A stretch of DNA of 64,000 nt from Actinocatenispora comari (GCF_017312725.1 NZ_BOPO01000090.1:1-64000); one strand, 5' to 3'. Positions 18,267-28,095 are shown, counted from the first letter of the stretch. The notes: generated by a model from the sequence alone, not told the origin. Translations and numbers: made by a program.

Positions 18267-21079
18267 GACAGGGCCACCAGGTCGGCGAGTTCGGTGTCGG
18301 ACAGCTCGGTCAGCCAGGTCTCGCCGCTGCCGACGACCGCGTCGGCGAGTGCCCGCTTGTCCGCGATCAGCTTCGCCACCCTGTCCTCCACCGTGTGCTC
18401 GGTGACGAGCCGGTGCACCTGCACCGGGCGGTCCTGCCCGATCCGGTACGCCCGGTCGGTCGCCTGGTCCTCCACCGCCGGGTTCCACCACCGGTCGACG
18501 TGGATCACGTGGCTGGCCCGGGTCAGGTTGAGGCCGACGCCGGCGGCCTTGAGCGACAGCAGGAACACCGGCGCGCCGCCCTCGTCGAACCGGCGTACCC
18601 GCTCCTCCCGTTGCCGCACCCCGACGCCGCCGTGCAGCAACAGGGTGTCCACGCCGCGGTCGGCCAGGTGCCGCTCCAGCAGCCGGCACAGCTGCACGTA
18701 CTGGCTGAACACCAGCACCGACTCGCCCTCGGCGAGGATCACGTCGAGCAGCTCGTCCAGCGCGGTCAGCTTGCCGGACCTACCGGCGAGCGGCCCCGGT
18801 TCGCCCAGGTACTGCGCCGGATGGTTGCAGATCTGCTTCAGCGCGGTCAGCAGCTTGAGCACCAGGCCGCGCCGGGCGACCCCCTCGGCCGCCTCGATCT
18901 CGGCCATCGTGTCGCGCACCACCGCCTCGTACAGCGTGGTCTGCTCGGCGGTGAGCGGCACCAGCACGTCGGTCTCGGTCTTCGGCGGCAGTTCGGGCGC
19001 GATGCCGGGGTCGCTCTTGCGGCGGCGCAACAGGAACGGCCGGGTCAGGGTGGCGAGGCGGCGGGTGGCGTCGGCGTCCGCGTACCGCTCGACCGGGTTC
19101 GCGATCCGCCGCCGGAAGTCGGCCAGCGGGCCGAGCAGGCCCGGCGTGGTCCAGTCCACGATGGACCACAGGTCGGTGAGCCGGTTCTCCACCGGCGTAC
19201 CCGTCAGCGCGATCCGCGCCGCGGCCGGCACGGCGCGCAGCGCCTTCGCGGTGCGCGACAGCGGGTTCTTCGCCGCCTGCGCCTCGTCCGCGACCACCAG
19301 CCCCCACCGCGCGCCGGCGAGCGTGGCGGTGTCGGCGCGCAGTACGCCGTAGCTCGCCAGCACGATCTCGTCGCCGGCCAGCGCGCCGAGATCCCGGTCG
19401 CTGCCGTGGAACCGGCGCACCGCGACGCCGGGCGCGAACCGGTGCACCTCGCGCTCCCAGTTGCCCAGCAGCGAGGCCGGGCAGCAGACCAGTGTCGGTC
19501 CACAGTGGAGGGTATGGCGGTGCAGGTGCAGCGCGATGATCTGCAACGTCTTGCCCAGCCCCATGTCGTCGGCGAGGCAGCCGCCCAGCCCGGTGCCGGT
19601 CATCGCGGCCAGCCAGCCGAGCCCACGCCGCTGGTACGGGCGGAGCGTGGCGTCCAGGCCGTCCGGCGGCGGCACCTCGGAGCCCGCACCGGCCAGCCGT
19701 TCGACCAGCTCGGCCAGCGGCCGGTCCGGGGTGAACGGCACCTCGCCGTCCGCGGTGGACAGCGTGCCGGTGAGCGCGGCGGCCAGCGCCTGCGCGCCCC
19801 CGACCCGCTGCCGGCGCCGCCGCAGCCGGGCGACCAGCGACCGGTCCACCCGTACCCAGCGGCCGCGCAGCCGGATCAGCGGCCGCTTCGCCTCGGCCAG
19901 CGCGGTCAGCTCGTCCTCGGTCAGCGCGGTGCCGTCCAGCGTGGCCTGCCACTGGAAGTCGAGCAGGTCGGTCAGCCCGAACGCGGCCGGGCCGGTCGCC
20001 GCCGGCCGCTTCGTGGTCGCGGCCAGCCGGGGCGAATGGTCGGTCAGCTCGGCCGGCCACAGCACGTCGGCGCCGGCCGTACCCAGCGCCTCCGCCGCCT
20101 CGAACAGCCCGTCCACGTCCTCGTCCGCCAGCGGCAGCGCGCTCGGCGCGTGCTCGGCCAGCGCGGCCGACAGCGGCGGCCACACCCTGGCCGCCCGCCG
20201 CAGCGCCAGCAGTACGTCGGTCTCCGCGTCCGCGCCGAACCGGTCCAGCACCTCGCTCGGCGCCGACCACAGCCGCGCCAACTCCACCACCAGGCTCGGG
20301 TCACCGGCGCTGCGCATCGCCAACGCCACCGAGAACCCGTTCCCGGCGGCGCCGTCCGGCGCGGAAGCACCGTCCGCTGCCGCCGCCACGTCCGGCGCCG
20401 GCACGTCCCGGGCCGGTACGCCCTGCTCCCGCACGCCCTGTTCCGCGGGCGTGGGCAGGCACAGCCGCAGCACCAGCCGGACCGAGCCGGCCAGTTCGGT
20501 GTCGATCGCGGTGAGCAACCGCCGGTACGGCTCCGCCGGCAGCGGTTCGTCCCCGGCATACGCCGCGACGGGTGAGCCGTCGGCAGCGGTGCGGGCGAGG
20601 GTGTCGGCCAGGGCGTCCCAGCAGGCGGTGATCAGCGACGCCGGGGTACGCAGCAGCGCCCGGCCGGCGCCCGTCGTCGGTGCCGCGTACGCCTCCGGCG
20701 GCATCGCCGCCGCGCACCGGTGCAGCCAGTCGGTGGCGGCGGGATCCGGCAGTACCCGCCAGGCGGCGGTGCCGGTGGCGCTGCGGCCGGGGGCGAGCCG
20801 GCCGGCCGCGAGCTGGCCGAGCCCGGACAGGACGACGGCGCGCCAGGCGCGGGCCGAGTCGGTGTCGTCGTCGCCGTCGAGCAGCCGGCGGACGGCCGCG
20901 TCGATCGGCAGGATGCGGGCGGGGGTCCGGTGCCGCCGAATCCGTCCGTACGCCGATTGAGCGACAACGAACTCCGAATTCGTGTCGGATATCCGACCGT
21001 CCGACCGCCAGAATGCGAAGGTGCCACGTCGCGCCGGATCGCCCGGCAGAAACGTCGCGTGTACCGCGTGGTCACCCAT
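18263..21079 (-). CDS. SNF2-family DEAD/DEAH-box helicase
   Basis: 938 residues. The N-terminal half is the SNF2-helicase-associated region; the ATPase core has DDMGLGKTLQ (Walker A, near 506) and VADEAQAAKN (Walker B, near 596), then motif III LTGTPVENR. The C-terminal helicase lobe ends with the Q/R motif region DQATDRAYRIGQ. It matches the bacterial HepA/HelZ-type SWI2/SNF2 translocases (e.g. Rv2101 type). The operon partner is the SWIM protein. A TAGCCT hexamer ends 8 nt before the ATG, with no ribosome site. Confidence 0.92.
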   Translation of the reverse strand: MGDHAVHATFLPGDPARRGTFAFWRSDGRISDTNSEFVVAQSAYGRIRRHRTPARILPIDAAVRRLLDGDDDTDSARAWRAVVLSGLGQLAAGRLAPGRSATGTAAWRVLPDPAATDWLHRCAAAMPPEAYAAPTTGAGRALLRTPASLITACWDALADTLARTAADGSPVAAYAGDEPLPAEPYRRLLTAIDTELAGSVRLVLRLCLPTPAEQGVREQGVPARDVPAPDVAAAADGASAPDGAAGNGFSVALAMRSAGDPSLVVELARLWSAPSEVLDRFGADAETDVLLALRRAARVWPPLSAALAEHAPSALPLADEDVDGLFEAAEALGTAGADVLWPAELTDHSPRLAATTKRPAATGPAAFGLTDLLDFQWQATLDGTALTEDELTALAEAKRPLIRLRGRWVRVDRSLVARLRRRRQRVGGAQALAAALTGTLSTADGEVPFTPDRPLAELVERLAGAGSEVPPPDGLDATLRPYQRRGLGWLAAMTGTGLGGCLADDMGLGKTLQIIALHLHRHTLHCGPTLVCCPASLLGNWEREVHRFAPGVAVRRFHGSDRDLGALAGDEIVLASYGVLRADTATLAGARWGLVVADEAQAAKNPLSRTAKALRAVPAAARIALTGTPVENRLTDLWSIVDWTTPGLLGPLADFRRRIANPVERYADADATRRLATLTRPFLLRRRKSDPGIAPELPPKTETDVLVPLTAEQTTLYEAVVRDTMAEIEAAEGVARRGLVLKLLTALKQICNHPAQYLGEPGPLAGRSGKLTALDELLDVILAEGESVLVFSQYVQLCRLLERHLADRGVDTLLLHGGVGVRQREERVRRFDEGGAPVFLLSLKAAGVGLNLTRASHVIHVDRWWNPAVEDQATDRAYRIGQDRPVQVHRLVTEHTVEDRVAKLIADKRALADAVVGSGETWLTELSDTELADLVALS

Positions 21080-21200
21080 GGCATTGAAGGCTACCCAAAG
21101 CGCGGTGGCCGGTTTTTCGCCGAAACGACGAATCCCGGGGCGGGGCCCCGGGACATTCGATGCGGATCATGCTGCCATGGCCGGTGCCGGCGCACGGTGG

Positions 21201-21410
21201 TCAGTGCTTCGCGCCGGCTCCAGCGATCACGGAGCGTGTATCGGGCGGGGCGAGGGCGTGGCCGTCGGGGAGGATCTCCCCGTCGTCCTCGAACAGGATG
21301 ACGCCGTTGCACAGCAGGCTCCAGCCCTGCTCCGGATGAGCCGAGACGACGTGTGCCGCCTCCCGGTCGAGGGCCTGTGCCGAGGGGCATTCCGGCGTAT
21401 GGAGGCACAT
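21201..21410 (-). CDS. DUF5999 family small protein
   Basis: A 69-residue protein with the family pattern: MCLHTPECPSA, DREAAHVVSAHPEQGWSLLC and NGVILFEDDGEILPDG. These short proteins are common and conserved in streptomycetes and relatives; function unknown. GGAGGAG is 2-4 nt before the ATG. Three cysteines and two histidines near the N-terminus could bind metal. Confidence 0.85.
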   Translation of the reverse strand: MCLHTPECPSAQALDREAAHVVSAHPEQGWSLLCNGVILFEDDGEILPDGHALAPPDTRSVIAGAGAKH

Positions 21411-21788
21411 AGCTCCTCCATTGCGGTCGTGGTGGGATGGGAGCCATCCCCGGTCAGGTCAAGTCTGCTCCGCGGGTACGGAAGCTTCAAGCGAATCACC
21501 GTCCGAGGAGAATATTTCCCCTGTTCGTATCCGGAGCGTTACCAAGCCGGCCCCGGTGCCCCGCCGTACGGCCGATGCCGGGTCGCCGACCGGTGGGTGC
21601 CGTGCGGGGCCGAAAACCCGCGCACGGTGAGGGTCGTGCCGGTGTGCGCGCGTACCGCTTCTGCGCGTGACGCCCGCTCGGCGATCGGATCGATCGGTAA
21701 ACCCTTGTGACATTCCATGGTTCGTTTCCGGTCGTATTCTCATTCACACGCGACCCGCACCGAGCCGGGTCGTAGGGGGGTGCTCGGC
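21411..21788 (+). other. Intergenic region between DUF5999 and the GGDEF-EAL gene
   Basis: No gene is convincing. It holds AT-richer stretches near 21487-21548 and 21685-21745 that are likely divergent promoter zones. A possible alternative ATG start for the downstream gene lies at 21717. Confidence 0.4.
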
Positions 21789-23903
21789 GTGACGAGGGAG
21801 GTCGACGCGCGGCGAACCCGGTTCACCAAGCGTTGGGCCCGGGGCATCGTCGACCGCGCGTTCGTTCCGATGTCGTCCGATGAACTGGTCGGCTATCTCA
21901 CCGATCTGTCCGATCGGATCGTCGCGCTGCACACCGCCGCGAAGTTCGACCCGGACCAGGCCCGCGAGATCGGTGCCGCGCTGGTCGCCGCGGACGTCAC
22001 CGACTCCGGCGCGCTCGGCCTGACCCTCACGCTGCTCACCGCCGACCCGCTCACCGCGACCGCCGGTACGCCGAAGCGGCGGCGGGAGATCCGCGCCGCG
22101 CTCGCCGACGGGTTCGCCGCCGCGCTGCGCGAACGTACCCTCGCCGAGCAGGAGTCGATCCGGCTCGCCCTGGTCGACGCGCGCCGGCAGGCCGAGCAGG
22201 CGCTGTCGGTCAGCCAGGCCCGGTTCCAGGCCGTGTTCAGCGAGGCGGCGATCGGCATCGCACTGATCGACGATCAGCAGCACATCGCGGACGCCAACCA
22301 GGCGCTCGGTGACCTGCTCGGCCGCGCTCCGGACGGGCTCGCCGGCCACGGTCTCGACGAGTACGCGCACCCGCAGGACGCCGAGGCGGTCCGGTCGGCG
22401 GTGGCCGGCCTGTTCGCCGGCGCGCCGACGCCGGTGCAGCTGGAGCGGCGGTTCACCGGCCGGGACGGCGCGCTGGTCTGGGGCCGGATGACGCTGACCA
22501 CGATCGAGGCGCCCGCCGGCCACCAGTACGCGGTGGCCATGATCGAGGACTCCACCGAGCGCCGGCTGCTGGAGGCGCGGCTGGAGTACCAGGCCTGGCA
22601 CGACCCGCTGACCGGGCTGGCGAACCGGGAGCTGCTGCTCAAGCGGCTGGACGAGACGCTCGCCGGCAAGACCGGTGCGGTCGGCCTCTGCTACCTCGAC
22701 CTGGACGGCTTCAAGGCGGTCAACGACTCGTACGGGCACGAGACCGGTGACGGGGTGCTCGTCGCGGTCGCGCAGCGGCTCGACCTGGCGCTGCGGCGCA
22801 CCGGGTGCCTGGTCGCCCGTACCGGCGGGGACGAGTTCGTGATCCTCATCGACGACCCGGACGGTGAGCCGGTGCAGTGCGGTGAGCGGGCGCTGGCCGC
22901 GCTGCACGACCCGCTGCGGGTCGGCGGGCACGAGCTGTCGGTGTCGGCCTGCGTGGGCGTGGTCGACCGGGTGGTCGACCGGTTCACCGCCGCCGAGCTG
23001 ATGCAGGCCGCCGACACCACGCTGTACTGGGCGAAGTCGGAGGGAGCCGGCCGGCTCGCGGTGTTCGACCCGGACCGGCACGCCCGCGAGGTGGCCCGCT
23101 ACTCGCTCGCCGCGGCGATGCCCGCCGCCGTCGAGCACGGTGAGTTCGTGGTCGAGTACCAGCCGCTCGTCGGGCTCGCGGACGACCGGCTGCGCGGGGT
23201 GGAGGCGCTGGTCCGCTGGCGGCACCCGGAACTCGGCTGGCTGCCGCCGGACAAGTTCATCAACCTGGCGGAGGAGACCGGGGCGATCGTCCCGCTCGGC
23301 CGCTGGGTGCTGCGGTCGGCCTGCGAGCAGGCGCAGCGGTGGCAGGACATCGCCGCGGACGACTTCTTCGTCAGCGTCAACCTGGCGGTCCGGCAGGCGC
23401 ACGAGAAGCACCTCACCGACGAGGTCTCCGAGGTGCTGTCGAGTACCGGGCTGCCGGCCGACCGGCTCGTGCTGGAGCTGACCGAGAGCGCGATCATGGG
23501 GCCGGCCGCCGAACCGCTGCGGGCCCTGCACGCGCTCACCGACATGGGCGTGCGGCTCGCCATCGACGACTTCGGTACCGGCTACTCCAACCTCGCATAC
23601 CTGCGCCGGCTGCCGGTGCACGCGCTCAAGATCGCCGGCTCGTTCGTGTCCGGGATGGCCGACGCGACCGACAACGGTGTCGGCGGCCCGGACCCGGTGG
23701 ACGAGCGCATCGTCGAGACGCTGGTGGAGCTGGCGCACGCGCTCGACCTGACGGTGATCGCCGAGGGCGTCGAGACGGTCGGGCAGGCCAGCCGGCTCCG
23801 CGAGTTCGGCTGCGACGTCGGCCAGGGCTGGCACTTCGCCCGGCCCAGCGCGCCGGACGCGATCACCGCCCGACTCCTCGCCGAACGCAACAACCACCAC
23901 TGA
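21789..23903 (+). CDS. PAS-GGDEF-EAL c-di-GMP cyclase/phosphodiesterase
   Basis: About 704 residues: an N-terminal helical region, a coiled segment, a PAS fold (about 137-257), a GGDEF domain with intact RTGGDEF (near 346) and an EAL domain with GVEALVRW, DDFGTGYSNL and EGVET. The two catalytic domains both look intact, so it could make or break c-di-GMP depending on control by the PAS ligand. No membrane helix. I choose GTG 21789 because AGGGGGG lies about 9 nt upstream; ATG 21717 would add 24 Arg/His-rich residues. Confidence 0.9.
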   Translation: MTREVDARRTRFTKRWARGIVDRAFVPMSSDELVGYLTDLSDRIVALHTAAKFDPDQAREIGAALVAADVTDSGALGLTLTLLTADPLTATAGTPKRRREIRAALADGFAAALRERTLAEQESIRLALVDARRQAEQALSVSQARFQAVFSEAAIGIALIDDQQHIADANQALGDLLGRAPDGLAGHGLDEYAHPQDAEAVRSAVAGLFAGAPTPVQLERRFTGRDGALVWGRMTLTTIEAPAGHQYAVAMIEDSTERRLLEARLEYQAWHDPLTGLANRELLLKRLDETLAGKTGAVGLCYLDLDGFKAVNDSYGHETGDGVLVAVAQRLDLALRRTGCLVARTGGDEFVILIDDPDGEPVQCGERALAALHDPLRVGGHELSVSACVGVVDRVVDRFTAAELMQAADTTLYWAKSEGAGRLAVFDPDRHAREVARYSLAAAMPAAVEHGEFVVEYQPLVGLADDRLRGVEALVRWRHPELGWLPPDKFINLAEETGAIVPLGRWVLRSACEQAQRWQDIAADDFFVSVNLAVRQAHEKHLTDEVSEVLSSTGLPADRLVLELTESAIMGPAAEPLRALHALTDMGVRLAIDDFGTGYSNLAYLRRLPVHALKIAGSFVSGMADATDNGVGGPDPVDERIVETLVELAHALDLTVIAEGVETVGQASRLREFGCDVGQGWHFARPSAPDAITARLLAERNNHH

Positions 23904-23942
23904 CCGGCGCCGCGACACCGGACCGGCGGGCCCGGACAGGGT

Positions 23943-23979
23943 GAGGGCCGGCCTCCACGTGGTGGCGGGGCCGGCCCTC
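23943..23979. terminator. Bidirectional hairpin between convergent genes
   Basis: A perfect 11-bp stem (GAGGGCCGGCC / GGCCGGCCCTC) with a 15-nt loop sits between the convergent GGDEF-EAL and NlpC/P60 genes. Confidence 0.7.
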
Positions 23980-24010
23980 CTCGGTGGCTACCGAGTCGTG
24001 TGTCCTGGCG

Positions 24011-25009
24011 TCAGGGGCGAACCGCTCCGTACCAGGAACCGGGATAGTCGAGCGGGGACACCTTGACGTACTCGCCGGGCTGCGGTGCGTGGATCACGTA
24101 GCTGGTGCCGTCGTACCTGCCGATGTAGATGGCGACGTGCTCGCCGCCGTTGTAGAACACCAGGTCACCGGGCTGCAGCTCGTCCCGGGTGACGTGCGGG
24201 AACGCCGCGTACTGGCTGTAGGTGTAGGCCCGCATGTGCACGCCGGCGGCGGCCCAGGAGGCCGAGGTCAGCCCGGAGCAGTCGAAGGTGTTCGGCCCCG
24301 CGGTCGCCCACACGTACGGGTCGCCGAGGTGCGCGATCGCGTAGCGCACCGCGACCCCGCCCGGCCCCGGGATGTAGGGCATCTGCGGCAACGCCGTCCC
24401 GGTGTTCTTCCGGGCCGCCGCCGTCTTCATCCACTGCTTCTGCATGGTGTCCATGTCGGACTTGAGCTTCTTCTTCTCCGCCGAGAGCTTCTTGGCCTGC
24501 GCCTTGTTGCCCGCGACGAGCTTGTCGTACTTGGCCTTCGACGCGTCCAGCTTCTTCTTGGCGTCCGCGTACTTGGCGACCTTGGCGTGCTGGTCGGCGG
24601 CCATCCGGTCCAGCGTCGCCATCTGGTCGAGCATGGTGGTCGGCGAGCCGTACTTCAGCATCGAGTTGAAGGCGGACAGGTTCCCGCCCCGGTACGCGGC
24701 CGCCGCGTAGGTGCCGACCTGCTTGTACATCGCGTCGACCTTCTTCTTCAGCGGCGCGATCTGCTTGGCCAGGTCCTTGGACTTCTTCTCGTTCTTCGCG
24801 AGCGCGTCCTCGTTCTGCTTCAGCTTCTCGCCGTTGGCTTCCATCTTGGACCAGGTCGAGTCCATGCCGTGTTCCAACTGCGAGGCGGACGGATCCGCGT
24901 GCGCGGCGGTCGGCCCGATCAGGCCGACGCCGACGGTGGCGCAGACGGCGGCGGCGAGCAAAGCAAGCGCGCGCCGGGTCGGGCGCGCAATGGTCCCCGC
25001 TACTGACAC
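24011..25009 (-). CDS. NlpC/P60 (C40) peptidoglycan endopeptidase, RipA-like
   Basis: 332 residues with a signal peptide (cleavage near AAHADP), a long Lys/Ala coiled-coil (about 40-200) and a C-terminal NlpC/P60 domain. The catalytic Cys is in FDCSGLTSASW, His in GEHVAIYIG, and the third polar residue near VIHAPQ. Such enzymes cut D-Glu-mDAP bonds and are kept inactive or positioned by the coiled-coil. The start is GTG with AAGGAG 10 nt upstream. A c-di-AMP riboswitch lies in its 5' leader, which is the known context for these enzymes. Confidence 0.93.
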   Translation of the reverse strand: MSVAGTIARPTRRALALLAAAVCATVGVGLIGPTAAHADPSASQLEHGMDSTWSKMEANGEKLKQNEDALAKNEKKSKDLAKQIAPLKKKVDAMYKQVGTYAAAAYRGGNLSAFNSMLKYGSPTTMLDQMATLDRMAADQHAKVAKYADAKKKLDASKAKYDKLVAGNKAQAKKLSAEKKKLKSDMDTMQKQWMKTAAARKNTGTALPQMPYIPGPGGVAVRYAIAHLGDPYVWATAGPNTFDCSGLTSASWAAAGVHMRAYTYSQYAAFPHVTRDELQPGDLVFYNGGEHVAIYIGRYDGTSYVIHAPQPGEYVKVSPLDYPGSWYGAVRP

Positions 25010-25029
25010 CAGTAGCTCACTCCTTCTCC

Positions 25030-25192
25030 CGCAACCGCCTACCGGGTTAGCTGACGGGTTCGGGCGGGAAGAAGTGAGTTCGCCCTACCACCGGCTCTCG
25101 GGGAGAGCTGGCGGATTCACCCCGGATGGACGCCGCGAGCGGCACCCGTTGGATCCCCGGCTCGCCGAGCGACGACTCGGCGGTGCCCGTTC
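25030..25192 (-). ncRNA. c-di-AMP riboswitch (ydaO-yuaA type)
   Basis: The minus strand before the NlpC/P60 gene has the conserved ydaO-class segments in order: a CGCCGAG-type hairpin (25161-25182), GAGCCGGGGATCC (25151-25163), GGGGTGAATC (25114-25123) and CCGAACCCGTCAGCTAAC followed by CCGGTAGGC (25038-25066). These match the actinobacterial c-di-AMP aptamers upstream of cell-wall hydrolases (Rfam ydaO-yuaA). c-di-AMP binding typically switches expression off. End points are approximate. Confidence 0.93.
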
Positions 25193-25613
25193 GGCGCCAC
25201 CGGTTTGATGGCAGACTCCCGACCGGACCGCCCAAGAGTACGGATACCGCCGAGTGCCGTTCAACCCTGCGTGATCTGTTTGGCTTCGCCGGCTGGTCAG
25301 CGGTGGACCGCGCTCCCGTGTGCGGACACCTGGGGTAACGAACTCGTTATCGTGCCGTTACGAGTGGCTGGCCGAGAAGGTGCCCAGAAGAGGGCCACCA
25401 CCAGGTAAATCGCCGCCCGGTGGGAGCGACCCGCGGTCCGCCATGTGGGAATGGCCACAGCATTCCGGGCGATGCTGCGCTCCGCGATGGACGCGACACC
25501 AACCGTTTGCCGATCCACAGAATCCCGGTACGCGGCCCGGTCCGGTGCACGAGAGTGGAGGGGTGACGGCGGCGCTGGGCACGCGCCGGCGTACCGGCGA
25601 GGGGGTGGCGTCG
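25193..25613 (+). other. Intergenic region between the riboswitch and the aldo/keto reductase gene
   Basis: No gene is convincing. A 66-codon ATG frame at 25208-25408 has many A/T third positions, unlike real genes here. The stretch must hold the promoter of the riboswitch transcript (minus) and probably that of the reductase (plus). It is noticeably less GC-rich around 25330-25410 and 25490-25530. Confidence 0.4.
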
Positions 25614-26774
25614 ATGCCCGGTGGCGATCTGCCGACCCGCCGCCTGGGTCGTACCGACCTGCGCATCACCCGGGTGGGCTTCGGTGCCTGGGCGATCGGC
25701 GGCGCGGGCTACGCGTACGGCTGGGGGCGGCAGGACGACGGCGACTCGGCGGCGGCGATCCGGTACGCGGTGGAGCACGGGGTCAACTGGATCGACACCG
25801 CACCGGTGTACGGGCTGGGCCACTCCGAGCAGGTGGTGCGCGCCGCGCTCGCCCCGTACGCCGCGGCGGATCGGCCGTACCTGTTCACCAAGTGCGGTCT
25901 GACCTGGGACGACACCGACCGGAGCCGGCCGCCGCGCGCGGTCGGCGCACCGCACCAGCTGCGCCGCGGCCTGGAGGGCTCGCTGCGCCGGCTCGGCGTC
26001 GAGCGCATCGACCTCTTCCAGCTGCACTGGCCGCGGGCCGCCGGCGTGCCGCTCGCGGAGACCTGGCAGACGCTGCTCGACCTGCGCCGGGAAGGCAAGG
26101 TCCGGGCGGTCGGGCTGTGCAGCCAGAACACCGCCGGGCTGAAAGCCGCCGCCACGCTCGGCCCGCCGGACGCGGCGCAACCGCCGTTCTCCGCGATCGA
26201 CCGGGAGGCGGCCGAGGGGCTGCTCGGCTGGTGCGCGGCGAACGAGGTCGGCGTGCTCGCCGCCAGCCCGATGCAGTGCGGCCTGCTGACCGGCGCGTTC
26301 ACCCGGGACCGGGTGGCCGCGCTGCCCACCGACGACTGGCGCCGCGGCGACGGCGACTTCGTCGGCGCCGCGCTGGACCGCAACCTCGACCTGGCCCGCC
26401 GGATGGGCCACGTGGCGCACCGCCGCGGCCGTACCCTCGCCTCCGTCGCGGTCGCCTGGACACTGGCGTGGCCCGGTGTGACCGGCGCGATCGTTGGCGC
26501 CCGCCGGCCCGACCAGGTACGGGACTGGCTGTCGGCGGCCACCGAGCCGCTCGACGACGACGACCTGGACGAGATCGCCGAGGCGATCGAACGCTCCGGC
26601 GCCGGTACCGGCCCGACCCGGCCACCGGCCGACCCGCCGTCGTCCGCCGTCGCGCCGACCTCGCCGGGGCCGGCCCTGGCCGAGCCGACGCCGGTACGCC
26701 CGGAGCCGGCGGACGGGACGCTCCCGGTCGCGGCGGACCAGCCCCGCGGCGACCTGCTCGCCGAGCCCTCCTGA
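25614..26774 (+). CDS. Aldo/keto reductase
   Basis: 386 residues of the AKR TIM-barrel superfamily: NWIDTAPVYGLGHSE holds the catalytic Asp and Tyr, KCGLTW the Lys, and LFQLHWP the His. The NADPH-binding GARRPDQVRD is near the C-terminus. The last 65 residues are a Pro/Ala-rich tail unusual for the family. ATG 25614 has GAGGGGG 8 nt upstream. Followed by an aminotransferase after 79 bp. Confidence 0.88.
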   Translation: MPGGDLPTRRLGRTDLRITRVGFGAWAIGGAGYAYGWGRQDDGDSAAAIRYAVEHGVNWIDTAPVYGLGHSEQVVRAALAPYAAADRPYLFTKCGLTWDDTDRSRPPRAVGAPHQLRRGLEGSLRRLGVERIDLFQLHWPRAAGVPLAETWQTLLDLRREGKVRAVGLCSQNTAGLKAAATLGPPDAAQPPFSAIDREAAEGLLGWCAANEVGVLAASPMQCGLLTGAFTRDRVAALPTDDWRRGDGDFVGAALDRNLDLARRMGHVAHRRGRTLASVAVAWTLAWPGVTGAIVGARRPDQVRDWLSAATEPLDDDDLDEIAEAIERSGAGTGPTRPPADPPSSAVAPTSPGPALAEPTPVRPEPADGTLPVAADQPRGDLLAEPS

Positions 26775-26853
26775 CGGCGCCCCGGGCCCGTCTCCGACCG
26801 CGGCCCCGGCCGCGCGGTACGGTCGCCGCAAGCCGGGTACGAGGGGGTTGAGG

Positions 26854-28095
26854 ATGGGCGCGTTCTGGCATCCGTTCGCGGACATGGGCGACGTCGAGTC
26901 GGCGGGGGAGTTCGTGCTCTCCCGCGGCGAGGGCGTCTGGGTGTTCGACGAGAACGACCGCCGCTACCTGGACGCGACCGCCGGGCTGTGGTTCGCCAAC
27001 GTCGGCCACGGCCGGCGCGAGCTGGCCGAGGCCGCCGCCGACCAGCTGCGCACCCTCGCCGCCTACTCGTCGTTCGGCGACATGGCGGTGCGCACCACGA
27101 TCGAGGCGGCCGAACGGGTGGCGTCGCTCGCCCCGATGCCGAACGCGAAGGTCTTCTTCACCTCCGGCGGCTCCGACTCGGTGGACAGCGCGGCGAAGCT
27201 CGCCCGCCGGTACTGGCACGAGCTCGGGGCACCGGAACGCACGGTGCTCATCTCCCGGACCAACGCGTACCACGGGATGCACGTGGCCGGTACCGCGCTC
27301 GCCGGGATCCCGGGCAACCGGGCCGACTACGGCGAGCTGATGGCCGACACCGCGGTGGTCGACCGCGACTCGGTGGACGACCTGCGCGCCACCATCGAAC
27401 GGATCGGCCCCGGCCGGGTCGCCGCCTTCTTCTGCGAGCCGGTCATCGGCGCCGGCGGCGTGTACCCACCGGCCGAGGGCTACCTGGCCGCCGCCCGGCA
27501 GGTGTGCCGGGAGTACGGCGTGCTGTTCGTCGCCGACGAGGTGGTCACCGGGTTCGGCCGGATCGGCGGCGACTGGTTCGCGAGCACCCGGTTCCACCTC
27601 GAACCCGACCTGATCACCTGCGCCAAGGGCATCACCTCCGGGTACCTGCCGCTCGGCGCGGTGATCGCCGCCGAGCACGTCGCCGAGCCGTTCTTCCGGC
27701 CCGGCGCCGGGGTGTGGTGGCGCCACGGCTACACGTACTCGGGGCATCCGGCGGCGTGCGCGGTGGCGCTGCGCAACCTCGACCTGCTGGAGCGCGAGCA
27801 GCTGCTGTCCGAGGCGAAGCGGCTGGAGTCCACTCTGGCCAAGCAGCTCGGCCGGCTGACCGAGCACAAGCTCGTCGCCGAGGTACGGGCCGGCGTCGGC
27901 GCGGTCGCCGCCGTCCAGCTGACCGAGCCGGCGCTGGCGCCGCAACTGGTCAAGGCGCTGCGCAAGCAGGCGGTGGCCACCCGCGCGGTCGGCGCCGGCG
28001 GCATCCAGGTGTCCCCGGCGTTCGTGATGTCCGACGACGAGGTACGCCTGCTCGCCGACGGCATCTGGGCCGCCCTCACCGACCTCCGCCGCTGA
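26854..28095 (+). CDS. Class III (omega) aminotransferase
   Basis: 413 residues of the acetylornithine/omega-amino acid aminotransferase family. The PLP lysine lies in CAKGITSGYLPLGAV, with the upstream VADEVVTGFGR motif and GGSDSVDSAAKLARRYW for cofactor contacts. Enzymes of this type transfer amino groups from diamines, beta-alanine or similar to a keto acid; the substrate cannot be told. GAGGGGG precedes the ATG. Confidence 0.92.
   Translation: MGAFWHPFADMGDVESAGEFVLSRGEGVWVFDENDRRYLDATAGLWFANVGHGRRELAEAAADQLRTLAAYSSFGDMAVRTTIEAAERVASLAPMPNAKVFFTSGGSDSVDSAAKLARRYWHELGAPERTVLISRTNAYHGMHVAGTALAGIPGNRADYGELMADTAVVDRDSVDDLRATIERIGPGRVAAFFCEPVIGAGGVYPPAEGYLAAARQVCREYGVLFVADEVVTGFGRIGGDWFASTRFHLEPDLITCAKGITSGYLPLGAVIAAEHVAEPFFRPGAGVWWRHGYTYSGHPAACAVALRNLDLLEREQLLSEAKRLESTLAKQLGRLTEHKLVAEVRAGVGAVAAVQLTEPALAPQLVKALRKQAVATRAVGAGGIQVSPAFVMSDDEVRLLADGIWAALTDLRR

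Noticed and set aside
12383-19510. Cluster of GTCCAC-like sites as a replication origin
   Set aside because: The sites resemble DnaA-box cores but lie inside ordinary metabolic genes; dnaA, dnaN and an AT-rich unwinding region are absent.
21717-21788. ATG 21717 as start of the GGDEF-EAL protein
   Set aside because: It lacks a ribosome site, while GTG 21789 has AGGGGGG upstream; kept only as an alternative.
25208-25408. 66-codon ORF with four cysteines upstream of the aldo/keto reductase
   Set aside because: Third codon positions are far less GC-rich than in the real genes of this window, there is no ribosome site, and it overlaps the likely promoter of the riboswitch transcript. I see no family match.
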